Assembly (NCBI RefSeq): GCF_042219825.1 | Contig: NZ_JBHJHQ010000004.1 | Coordinates: 496,001 to 560,000, forward strand | Direction: 5' to 3' | Source of the DNA: JBHJHP01 sp042219825 | GTDB lineage: Bacteria; Bacteroidota; Bacteroidia; Bacteroidales; UBA5342 | Length of the DNA: 64,000 nucleotides | In this document: in pieces, positions 34,600-42,459 of the stretch | How the letters are laid out: the number at the start of each line of letters is the position of its first letter | Position numbering within the stretch: position 1 is the first letter of the stretch | Position numbers and translations under genes: made by a program | The notes under the pieces: generated by a model | What the model was told of the DNA's origin: nothing | Seen by the model: the letters and a program-made list of their open reading frames with translations, nothing else | The model's database searches: none

Positions 34600-35499
34600 T
34601 CACCAGAGTTTTGAAGGATATTCACCATCGGCAATCAATTGATTTAATTTAGCCACGGCATCTTCCTTGTCCTCTTTATAGGTTACACCGAACCATTGAG
34701 CAGTTGTGCTTAAAACTTTTACTTCTGCTTCTCCTTTGCTGATTAGTGTATTCAGTACGGTTGGCATATAGAATTCTGCCTTTGGATTATCCACATTGGC
34801 TTTGATGAATTCATTAAAATATGCTTCGTAATATGTAAAAGCGGAAGGTGTGAATGCCATAAAGTTCATGGATACCGGTTGTTCGGGTGCAAGTTCGTGA
34901 ATGCTTCCGTTTTCGTCATATACAATTTTACCACTGTCTTTATAGATCTTTGTCCGCTCAACTATATCTGCCAGATTTCCTTTATTATCTACGCTGCATA
35001 CACCGCGCGATACCGAACCAAAGTCAGATAATGTTTTTTGTACCTCATAACCCAGCAGGAAATATGTTTTCGCTTCGTTGGTTGTGGCCGATAATTCTCT
35101 GGCTACGGTTTCAAAGGCATCGCGTCCGTAAAAATCATCAGCATTAATGACCGCAAACGGAGTTTTAACCGCATCTTTTGCAACCAATACAGCATGGCCT
35201 GTTCCCCAGGGTTTTGTGCGTTCTGCCGGAACGGATAGTCCTGCCGGTATGATATCCAGTTCCTGATACACATATTCCACATCTATTTTTCCTTCGAATT
35301 TACTTCCAAAGTGTGCTTTAAATGCTTCTTCAATGCTTTCGCGGACCACGAAAACCACTTTCCCGAATCCGGCTCTGATGGCATCGAACACTGAATATTC
35401 TATAATGGCTTCTTCGTTAGGACCAAAACCGTCAATCTGCTTTAAACCTCCGTATCTGCTACCCATTCCGGCAGCTAAAATTACAAGTGTTGGCTTCAT
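34600..35499 (-). CDS. sugar-1-phosphate nucleotidyltransferase-like protein
   Basis: A 299-aa enzyme of the NTP-transferase family. The N-terminus reads LVILAAGMGSRYGGLKQIDGFG, the nucleotide-binding loop G-x-G-(S/T)-R with a following Lys; AVINADDFYGRDAFE near residue 108 is the metal-binding Asp region. It would attach a nucleotide to a sugar phosphate. The sugar is unknown. It is the last gene of a four-gene unit with a PfkB kinase (ATGA overlap), a KdsD-like isomerase and a GH16-like protein, so a pathway from a sugar phosphate to an activated sugar can be drawn: isomerise, phosphorylate, activate. Confidence 0.8.
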   Translation of the reverse strand: MKPTLVILAAGMGSRYGGLKQIDGFGPNEEAIIEYSVFDAIRAGFGKVVFVVRESIEEAFKAHFGSKFEGKIDVEYVYQELDIIPAGLSVPAERTKPWGTGHAVLVAKDAVKTPFAVINADDFYGRDAFETVARELSATTNEAKTYFLLGYEVQKTLSDFGSVSRGVCSVDNKGNLADIVERTKIYKDSGKIVYDENGSIHELAPEQPVSMNFMAFTPSAFTYYEAYFNEFIKANVDNPKAEFYMPTVLNTLISKGEAEVKVLSTTAQWFGVTYKEDKEDAVAKLNQLIADGEYPSKLW

Positions 35500-36422
35500 A
35501 TTTTAGTTTTTAATTTATTCGCAAATTCCACTGAGACATAATTATCATAACTCATACATACCTCGCTGGAAAAAGAAACGGCTATATCAATTATCTTTTT
35601 CCACATAACCTGATCCAGCCCGTTAATTGCTTCACGGGTAATGTTATACTTAAACATAGCATAGGCAAAACCAGCATTGAAATTATCGCCTGCGCCAATT
35701 GTACTTAATGGTTTTAGTTTCTGAACCGGAAATTTATAGGTTTTGTCTTTTAGTACAACCTTTATGCCTTTTGAACTCATGGTATAAATGAGTGGCTGTT
35801 CGTTTTTACAAACATGACGATAGATTTCGTCAGTATTTTCGGTATTTAAAATGTTATAGAAATCTTCATCCGAACCACGAATAATGGTGGCATCAGAGAA
35901 GTTTTCAAATATTATTGGCTTTATGGCTTCAAGCTGATGCAAATGCGCACTTCTGAAGTTTGGATCATAATATATAATGCCGTTATGTTCTTTTGCTTTC
36001 GTGAGAACACTTTTTACCTGTATTCTTAATGCAGGATTTAATGCAAAGTATGAACCAAACAGAATGAAGTCGCCCGGCTGAACATCCGGAAATTCAGACT
36101 GGAGTCGTTCTTTCGGATATTTTTTATAAAATTCGTATTCTGCGTCACTTTTGTCATTCAAAAAAGCCAGTGCAAGGGCTGACTTTCCGTTTTCAAACCG
36201 GGTAATGTATTTTGTTTCAACGTTGTTCTGCTCTAAAAACCGTATGATTAAATCTCCTACTTTATCACGTCCGGTTTCACTGATAAATGTGGAAGGAATT
36301 CCTGTTCTTGCAATCGAGATAAGGGCGTTAAAAGAAGAGCCGCCTGGTTTAGCGGCAACCGGTTGATCGTTTTTAAAAATGATATCGAGTACGGTTTCGC
36401 CGATGGCGATCACTTTGCGCAT
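35496..36422 (-). CDS. PfkB-family carbohydrate kinase
   Basis: A 308-aa ribokinase/fructokinase-type kinase. Start at ATG 36422 (MRKVIAIGETVLDIIF) one base after the isomerase gene; 22 upstream in-frame codons overlap that gene and do not fit the family. The N-terminal PGGSSFNALISIARTG motif binds sugar, and the C-terminal TIGAGDNFNAGFAYAMF motif holds the catalytic Asp and anion hole. Substrate unknown. The tight spacing on both sides implies co-translation with the KdsD-like isomerase and the nucleotidyltransferase. Confidence 0.85.
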   Translation of the reverse strand: MRKVIAIGETVLDIIFKNDQPVAAKPGGSSFNALISIARTGIPSTFISETGRDKVGDLIIRFLEQNNVETKYITRFENGKSALALAFLNDKSDAEYEFYKKYPKERLQSEFPDVQPGDFILFGSYFALNPALRIQVKSVLTKAKEHNGIIYYDPNFRSAHLHQLEAIKPIIFENFSDATIIRGSDEDFYNILNTENTDEIYRHVCKNEQPLIYTMSSKGIKVVLKDKTYKFPVQKLKPLSTIGAGDNFNAGFAYAMFKYNITREAINGLDQVMWKKIIDIAVSFSSEVCMSYDNYVSVEFANKLKTKI

Positions 36423-36423
36423 A

Positions 36424-37032
36424 CTATTTACCTTTTGCCTGTGTTCGTGATTTATCCCCAAGGTAGCCTCCATGGTGACGTTTAGCATAGTCCATGCTGC
36501 TGAATTTTATTTTCTCCATCATAAGAACTACCAGGATGTTCCCGATTACGTTCATAACAGTAGTGGAAGTGGTGGGTGAGAGTCCTAACGGACATATTTC
36601 GCCGGGATTGCCGGTCCAGATAGTTGCGTTGGCTTCGTTTGCCAGGAAACTATTTTTTTGTCCGGTAATAACAATAATAGGAATGGTGGGAATAAGGTAT
36701 CTGGCCAGATCGATCAATTCAACAATCTCTCGGGTCTTTCCGGAGTTGGAAATCAAAAGAAGAACGTCATTTTTTTGAAGAAGTCCAAGATCACCATGTT
36801 GTGCCTCACTCGGGTGCATAAATGCAGCTGGCGTTCCTGTAGAACTGAAGGTGGTAGCCATATTATGTGCAATTTGTCCGGCTTTCCCCATTCCACTGGT
36901 CACAAGTTTTCCTCCTTTTACCTGAACCTGTTCAAAAATAATGTTGATAGCTTCTTCAAACGATGTCTGTAATGGAATATTTTTAACGGCTTCCGATTCA
37001 AATTTCAAAAGCTCAGTAATACGGTCAGTCAT
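36424..37032 (-). CDS. SIS-domain sugar-phosphate isomerase, KdsD/GutQ-like without CBS domains
   Basis: A 202-aa single SIS domain. Motifs: LVTSGMGKAGQIAHNMATTFSSTG near residues 38-61, AFMHPSEAQHGDLGLLQKND near 69-88 (the KdsD-type H-P-x-E-A-x-H-G-D-L-G signature) and LISNSGKTREI near 92-102. KdsD converts ribulose 5-phosphate to arabinose 5-phosphate. The usual C-terminal CBS pair of about 120 residues is missing, as in a few short family members. It stands between the GH16-like gene and the kinase in one operon rather than with Kdo genes, so the real substrate may differ. Confidence 0.82.
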   Translation of the reverse strand: MTDRITELLKFESEAVKNIPLQTSFEEAINIIFEQVQVKGGKLVTSGMGKAGQIAHNMATTFSSTGTPAAFMHPSEAQHGDLGLLQKNDVLLLISNSGKTREIVELIDLARYLIPTIPIIVITGQKNSFLANEANATIWTGNPGEICPLGLSPTTSTTVMNVIGNILVVLMMEKIKFSSMDYAKRHHGGYLGDKSRTQAKGK

Positions 37033-37045
37033 TATAAATCAATTC

Positions 37046-38386
37046 TTAAGCGGTCTTTTTATAGACTTTTATCCAATCTACGATAAGTTTACCCGGAGCC
37101 GGTTTTTTCTTAGTCTTGTAAACCATGGAAGCCAGTTCAAGAATCATTTCTTCTTTGGGTAATTTTATTTCTGTTCTGAAGACTTCCTTATCGTTTACTT
37201 TCCAGATCAACATTTCCTTTTGCCATTCAACAGAAAAAATATGAAAACCTGCATTGGTATTTAATCCCTTTATTCTGGACGTTCTGACTGTATGGCGTTT
37301 CCCGTCATACGTACTCAGACCGACCATAGGTTTACCTTTCTGTGAAATTTGTAAAAGCTTAATCTGGATATTGCCTTTGGGTGAAACAAGTTGAACCGAA
37401 TGTGATACAGGTGCGTGGCTGTCTGTTTTAAGTTTTATCTTAAAAATTCCCTCGTTTTGTTTAAAACTTTTTCCGGTCGAAATCACGCCTGAGGTATAAT
37501 TCATTTCTCTCTGAAAAAAACCTCGTTCTTTGTCCCATACTCTTGCGGTCGTATTTTCAGCACGTGTGTCTATGGTCATATAATCACGCGAAATCTCTAT
37601 ATTTCTTCCGTTAGAATAGGCCTGTAAATGATTTTCGAGGCTGTAATTCCCTTGTCCAAATTCTGATCCTAAATGAAATTGGGTTTTCCATTTATGGGTA
37701 TCAAGTTTTTCAGGTGCAAAATCTTCTGCAAACGTAATATCATAAAATTTAAAGAGGTCAAATAAATCGGAATTATGGAATTTGACGTAATTTTTAATGT
37801 TTACATCCTGATCCAGATTATGAAAACGTTGTTCCTTTTTTGCCTGTTCGGTGTGGTTCCAACGGTGTACATCTTCACAAAATGCCTTGTATTCTTTAAA
37901 CTTGTCTGATTCTACCTCTTCTTTTAGTTTCAGATATTGGTTTAAAGTACCTGAACCTTCAATTTTTTTAAAACTTTTATAAACTTTTGAATTCTCAAAT
38001 TTAAAGTAGCGTTCAAGATCAGCAGATGCTTTCCTTTTTTTCTTGTCAGTTATATCCCTATAGGCATCTGTTTTTCTAAATTCAAGGTACGATTTTAACT
38101 CATCTGAATCTTTAAGTTCAAAATAAGCTTTTAAATCTTTATTTTTAGTTAACTTGTTAAATTCTTTAAGCCTGGAATATTCTTTGGTTGATTTCCATTT
38201 TAAACCAGTAACACGATGTTTTTCGTTTACAAATTCCGGAGAAGAGACTTCATCTTTTAATTCCAGATATTCCTTTAGATCTTCTGAATTAGCTGTTGCC
38301 AGTACTTCCTGGTAAAGACGCTTGTGTTCCGCATCCTGTTTTTCAATCTTCTCTGTGTCGGGAAATTTATTTCCAAAAAGGCCCAT
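37046..38386 (-). CDS. GH16-like jelly-roll protein with N-terminal charged repeats, catalytic acids absent
   Basis: A 446-aa protein without signal peptide. Residues about 30-215 hold at least five degenerate repeats of the type xxDLKxYxELKDSxxxxxYxxF, rich in Lys and Glu. Residues about 225-445 have the backbone of a GH16/laminarinase-like domain: EDFAPEKLDTHKWKT, ISTGKSFKQNEGIFKIKLK, GFHIFSVEWQKEMLIWKVND and a final KLIVDWIKVYKK. At the position of the catalytic E-I-D-x-x-E motif it reads NIQIKLLQ, so both nucleophile and acid are lost and it is more likely a binding or structural protein. First gene of the operon with the isomerase, kinase and nucleotidyltransferase. Confidence 0.72.
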   Translation of the reverse strand: MGLFGNKFPDTEKIEKQDAEHKRLYQEVLATANSEDLKEYLELKDEVSSPEFVNEKHRVTGLKWKSTKEYSRLKEFNKLTKNKDLKAYFELKDSDELKSYLEFRKTDAYRDITDKKKRKASADLERYFKFENSKVYKSFKKIEGSGTLNQYLKLKEEVESDKFKEYKAFCEDVHRWNHTEQAKKEQRFHNLDQDVNIKNYVKFHNSDLFDLFKFYDITFAEDFAPEKLDTHKWKTQFHLGSEFGQGNYSLENHLQAYSNGRNIEISRDYMTIDTRAENTTARVWDKERGFFQREMNYTSGVISTGKSFKQNEGIFKIKLKTDSHAPVSHSVQLVSPKGNIQIKLLQISQKGKPMVGLSTYDGKRHTVRTSRIKGLNTNAGFHIFSVEWQKEMLIWKVNDKEVFRTEIKLPKEEMILELASMVYKTKKKPAPGKLIVDWIKVYKKTA

Positions 38387-38467
38387 GTTTATAAATTTTT
38401 ACAGACTCTTGCCAAAAATACTAAAAATATTAACAGCAATGAATGATAATGTAGAATTAATTTTAAA

Positions 38468-39523
38468 TTAAAGTGAGTGGTCTCTAATTACTTTCCCACT
38501 TTCAGAGAAACGTATTTTTTCAACTTTTATGATTTCACGTGGTCTTTCAAACACATCAAGCGTAGATTCAATCTTCTTCTTAAGTTGTCTGTAGGTTTCG
38601 GAATTTCGTTTTTCAATAATTATAACCAGCTTTTCGCCAAGATTTTTGTCTGGTTTTCTGCTGATATAGAATGGGAAAGGGATTAAATCTTTTAATTTTG
38701 ATTCAATATCCTCTGGAAATACTTTTACCCCGCCAGTGTTTATTACAAAATCAAATCGGCCTTTCCAGTAAAAATGATTATCATCAACCAGGTCAACGAT
38801 GTCGTTAGTCACTATTGGGGAATCTGATACATGAGGTGCATGGATTAAGAGACAATTTCTGTGGTCGATACTGAAAGTAACGCCTGGGATGGCCGCATAT
38901 GGATGAATAATTTCTGTATGGTTGAGTGGTCTTAATGCGATGTGACTTGCTGTTTCTGTCATTCCATATGACTGGTAAATCCTTGTATCGAACTCATTCA
39001 GCATATCGTGGGTGGAATTATCCAATGGAGCACCGCCGATAAGTATTACCTCGGTCTTCTTTAAATAATCCGGCGTTTCAATGGATTTTTTTAATTGCAT
39101 AGGTGTCATGGCAACAAAATCAATCTTTTCATCCAGCCTTGCTAAAGGATTACTGTCAGGTTTCTGAATTATAAGGTTCATGCCACTCGCAATGGCCCGG
39201 ATCAACATCAGTTTTCCTGCAATATAATTGACAGGCAAACAAAGGAGTGCGGTACTTTTTCCTGTAAGTTTAAAAATTGAACAGGTTTTTAAAGCCGAAG
39301 CAAATACTATTGATTTATGCAGTTCAATGGTTGAAGGTGATCCGGTGGATCCGGATGTATTGACATAGATTACGTCATTCTGACTATACCATTCCTTTAA
39401 GAAGTTATACACTTCAGTACTGAAAGTGTCCGATTTAAAAATGCCGGAAGGTGCAGATCCGGTAAAATATGCCGGATCATACCAGTTGTTGTTTATTTTT
39501 ATCTGATTTAAAGGGTTTGGCAT
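38468..39523 (-). CDS. menE: o-succinylbenzoate-CoA ligase-like enzyme
   Basis: A 351-aa ANL-superfamily ligase, short as in Bacteroidota MenE. Motifs: VNTSGSTGSPSTIELHK near residues 54-70 (P-loop), IYQSYGMTETASHIALR near 188-204, and WKGRFDFVINTGGVKVFPEDIE near 261-282; the C-terminal FSESGKVIRD supplies the catalytic lysine. It would activate o-succinylbenzoate with CoA in menaquinone biosynthesis, the usual respiratory quinone of the phylum. No other men gene is next to it, and family resemblance alone identifies the substrate. Confidence 0.75.
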   Translation of the reverse strand: MPNPLNQIKINNNWYDPAYFTGSAPSGIFKSDTFSTEVYNFLKEWYSQNDVIYVNTSGSTGSPSTIELHKSIVFASALKTCSIFKLTGKSTALLCLPVNYIAGKLMLIRAIASGMNLIIQKPDSNPLARLDEKIDFVAMTPMQLKKSIETPDYLKKTEVILIGGAPLDNSTHDMLNEFDTRIYQSYGMTETASHIALRPLNHTEIIHPYAAIPGVTFSIDHRNCLLIHAPHVSDSPIVTNDIVDLVDDNHFYWKGRFDFVINTGGVKVFPEDIESKLKDLIPFPFYISRKPDKNLGEKLVIIIEKRNSETYRQLKKKIESTLDVFERPREIIKVEKIRFSESGKVIRDHSL

Positions 39524-39539
39524 AACGAAACAGAATTAA

Positions 39540-39914
39540 TTATTTGTTTCTTTCCATAACAAAAATACCGCAGGTTCCTTCCTGATCAATACTACTACCA
39601 ATAATCTTCCCTTCACTGTTTATATTTCCTTCCCAGTTGTCAAGTGAGTATTCTGTACGGAAATCTCCTCCGTTCAAAATTTTATAAGATGTTCCTTTCA
39701 GAACAATTTTCCTATCCAGCACAATGCCGGCAAGTTTTTGAATCAGGTGCAGAGGGGACTGACCTTTAATGTTTTCGGTCATTTCAATTTCACCCCAAAG
39801 CTTATTGTCTTCCTGAAAAAGCTTTGCTTCTCCATTGCAGACTCCTGTTTCGAATTCTTCTTTAAAGAACCATTTCCCGGAAATATCCATACTAATTGTT
39901 TTAGCAGAATCCAA
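39540..39914 (-). CDS. small beta-rich protein of unknown function
   Basis: A 124-aa protein with no signal peptide, upstream of menE on the same strand (16-bp gap). It alternates short hydrophobic strands and Gly/Glu turns (ISGKWFFKEEFETGV, LWGEIEMTEN, DRKIVLKGTSYKI, GNINSEGKIIGSS), suggesting a small lipocalin-like or other beta-barrel fold. Start is uncertain: ATG 39890 (MDISGKWFF) would remove eight residues. Not recognised as a named family. Confidence 0.55.
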   Translation of the reverse strand: MDSAKTISMDISGKWFFKEEFETGVCNGEAKLFQEDNKLWGEIEMTENIKGQSPLHLIQKLAGIVLDRKIVLKGTSYKILNGGDFRTEYSLDNWEGNINSEGKIIGSSIDQEGTCGIFVMERNK

Positions 39915-40070
39915 ATATAATGTTATTCTTAATCGGAATTGTCAAAAATATGTGAATTAATAATTAAGTAATGGGATGACAACATAGTTTAACATTTTAC
40001 ATGAATTGTTAATTATATTCAAATCCCTTTTAGAATCAGCAATTTGATTCTGTGGCATGTTAATGTTAAA

Positions 40071-40101
40071 TTGAATTAATAGAATATTTTTAGTAATTTT
40101 G
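40071..40101 (+). promoter_or_regulatory. promoter of the glycogen-synthase-like gene
   Basis: TTG at 40071-40073, a 20-bp spacer and TAATTTTG at 40094-40101 form a complete -33/-7 pair. The predicted start near 40105 is downstream of a GTG at 40101 and supports ATG 40125 as the initiation codon. Confidence 0.62.
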
Positions 40102-40124
40102 TGCGATCTTTTCAACAACAAAGT

Positions 40125-40931
40125 ATGGAAGCAAAAAAGGTTCTATTTATTTTTCAGGAAATTACTCCCTATGTGCCCGAGTCAGAATTATCAGTAATTG
40201 GTAGGAATTTACCGCAAGGTATTCAGGAAGCAGGAAAAGAGATTCGGACATTTATGCCACGTTATGGATTGATTAATGAAAGACGAAATCAGTTGCACGA
40301 AGTAATTCGTTTATCCGGGATGAACCTGATAATAGATGATACCGATCATCCATTGATTATAAAGGTAGCTTCCATTCAGGCTGTTAGACTACAGGTGTAT
40401 TTTATTGATAATGAGGATTTTTTTCAGCGCAAAGCCATTGTTTCTGATGATGAAGGGAAGGAATTCGAAGATAATGACGAACGTGCCATATTTTTTGCAC
40501 GGGGAGTGCTTGAGACGGTAAAAAAACTAAGATGGTCACCGGATATCATTCATTGTCATGGCTGGATGTCGGCTTTGGTGCCTTTATATATTAAGAAGTC
40601 TTATCATGATGATCCGTTCTTTCAGCATTCCAAAATGGTATATTCGATATATGATAATCCATTTGAGAATACTTTCAGAGAATTGTTTAAAGAAAAGATT
40701 TTAATGCCTGGTGTAACACCGGAGGATTTAAGTCTGGTTGAAAAACCTGACTATGAAAACCTGAATAAGCTGGCAATTCATTATTCTGATGCTGTAATTC
40801 AGGGAAGTGAAAACATAAATAAGAATGTAAAAAAATTCATTGATACTGAAAATAAGAAATTCCTTGGTTATCAGTCACCTGAGTCCTATATTCAGGCTTA
40901 TGATAGTTTTTACGATGAAATTTTAAGTTAA
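40125..40931 (+). CDS. short glycogen/starch synthase-type protein (GT5 N-terminal domain only)
   Basis: A 268-aa protein matching the N-terminal half of GT5 glycogen synthases: KKVLFIFQEITPYVPESELSVIGRNLPQGI at the start, EIRTFMPRYGLINERR near 40-55, PDIIHCHGWMSALVPLYIKK near 145-164 and LAIHYSDAVIQGSENI near 222-237. The C-terminal GT-B half with the nucleotide-sugar site is absent, and the usual KxGGL loop reads SELSVIGRNLP. Such one-domain forms recur in Bacteroidota next to DUF4270 and glmS genes, as here. Catalysis is doubtful; a regulatory or binding role is possible. Confidence 0.72.
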   Translation: MEAKKVLFIFQEITPYVPESELSVIGRNLPQGIQEAGKEIRTFMPRYGLINERRNQLHEVIRLSGMNLIIDDTDHPLIIKVASIQAVRLQVYFIDNEDFFQRKAIVSDDEGKEFEDNDERAIFFARGVLETVKKLRWSPDIIHCHGWMSALVPLYIKKSYHDDPFFQHSKMVYSIYDNPFENTFRELFKEKILMPGVTPEDLSLVEKPDYENLNKLAIHYSDAVIQGSENINKNVKKFIDTENKKFLGYQSPESYIQAYDSFYDEILS

Positions 40932-40990
40932 ATTAACGCCTTTTAGTGTATAGAAACCCGTATATAAACGTTATTCCCGAAAAAATATAT

Positions 40991-42448
40991 ATGAATTTTA
41001 AACCCTTACTGTTAGTATTAATTGTTATTGCTACTATTACAGGTTGTACCCAGGATCAAAACATCATTGGTGGTTCCATAAGTCCGCTTAAAGATAAAAT
41101 CAATGTAGCGTATGTAGATTCAATTCCTTTTAAAGCATTTAGTTTTAAACCTGCCGCACATACAATGAGAACTGATGGTGGAATCAAGGGGAATGACTAT
41201 TTTATGTTAGGAGGCTATACAACGGAACTTCAGGAAGCCGCTAGTGTAAAAGGAGATATTGCCATGGAATTTTGGTACGATCAACTTGATATGAAGCAGT
41301 CCAGTCCTGATAGTGTGTTGGTGTTGGATAGTGTGTTGTTGGTTTTATTACAAAACGGTTATTATGGTGATTCAACGGCACTGCATTATTTTGAGGTTTA
41401 TGAACTGAACAAACTTTTGTCAAACAGTGAGGACTACTTTTCGGATGAGAATCCGGCAGATTATTATTCTGAAGATGATAAGATAGGTGAAAAACAAACC
41501 CAGACCATTGACTTTACCATTCCTGATAGTGTTAGATGGGCAAACGGATATATTCACCATATTTCAATACCGCTATCTAAATCAATTGGTCAGAAGATTA
41601 TTGATAATTATGACGATGTATATAATAATGTTGATAAGTTCAGGGATTTGTTCAAAGGGGTTTATATAAAAACTACCTTTAGTACAAAGGCCATGATGTA
41701 TATTTATCCGTATTTGAGTACTACCTCTACAACAATTAGCTATACTGACTTTAGTGCTTTGAACCTGGTTTACCATTATAATCCTGCACATAGGGCAATT
41801 ATCGGCGAAGATACCGTGATTACATATCCTGAAAGGGATACTTCTTTTTATTTTGTTCAGAGTATTGTGGTTAATAATCAATGTCCCCGGTTTAATGTGA
41901 TCCGAAAAGATTATGGGAACTATGATTTCTCCTATAATGAAAATACGTTACAACCAAGTGTATTGTATGTTCAGGGACTTAATATCTCTAAAGTCAGACT
42001 TAGGTTTCCTTCGGTATATGATTTGGATGCTTTTAAACCCCTTGCAGGTGAAGATAGTGCAAGAATTGCCATAAACAGCGCGAAACTGACCTTAAATGTT
42101 GATAAAAACATTCAGGATCAGGGTCAATATATGGCACCGTATCAACTGTATTTAAGAAGGGACACACTTGGAAGGGATACTATCGGGAACGTTACCTATA
42201 TTCCGGATCAGGCCGTATATGTATCACAAAATGCGACTTATACGTATGGCATTCGAACTGATTCATATACTTATGTTTTTAATATTGCTGAATATATACA
42301 AGATATTCTGGACAGGAAAGAAGAAAATCCGGATGACTTGATCCTTTCAGTAGCTGGAAACAGAAATAATCCAGGATTCGCGTTTTTGAAAGGTTTAACA
42401 AATGCGAATGACAATTTAAAACTGGAAATTGTATATACAAGATACTAA
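40991..42448 (+). CDS. DUF4270 lipoprotein
   Basis: A 485-aa exported lipoprotein. ATG 40991 (MNFKPLLLVLIVIATITGC) gives a proper signal and lipobox; the frame also opens upstream at 40946 but without a signal. After the cysteine, DQNIIGGSISPLKDKINVAYVDS is the standard opening of DUF4270. The chain is beta-rich with many Tyr and Asp residues and is presumably outer-membrane or surface-bound. Function unknown. It lies between the GT5-like gene and glmS, a conserved arrangement in this phylum. Confidence 0.8.
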   Translation: MNFKPLLLVLIVIATITGCTQDQNIIGGSISPLKDKINVAYVDSIPFKAFSFKPAAHTMRTDGGIKGNDYFMLGGYTTELQEAASVKGDIAMEFWYDQLDMKQSSPDSVLVLDSVLLVLLQNGYYGDSTALHYFEVYELNKLLSNSEDYFSDENPADYYSEDDKIGEKQTQTIDFTIPDSVRWANGYIHHISIPLSKSIGQKIIDNYDDVYNNVDKFRDLFKGVYIKTTFSTKAMMYIYPYLSTTSTTISYTDFSALNLVYHYNPAHRAIIGEDTVITYPERDTSFYFVQSIVVNNQCPRFNVIRKDYGNYDFSYNENTLQPSVLYVQGLNISKVRLRFPSVYDLDAFKPLAGEDSARIAINSAKLTLNVDKNIQDQGQYMAPYQLYLRRDTLGRDTIGNVTYIPDQAVYVSQNATYTYGIRTDSYTYVFNIAEYIQDILDRKEENPDDLILSVAGNRNNPGFAFLKGLTNANDNLKLEIVYTRY

Positions 42449-42459
42449 ACCTTGGTTTT

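Noticed and set aside
35496..36488. Longer reading frame for the PfkB kinase (to 36488)
   Set aside because: The extra N-terminus overlaps the isomerase gene and does not resemble the kinase family; ATG 36422 fits.
40101..40124. GTG start for the glycogen-synthase-like gene
   Set aside because: It falls on the last base of the predicted -7 promoter element, upstream of the likely transcript start.
42449..42459. glmS ribozyme
   Set aside because: Only 11 bp separate the upstream stop codon from the glmS start and no catalytic RNA fold is present; the ribozyme belongs to Firmicutes-type genes.
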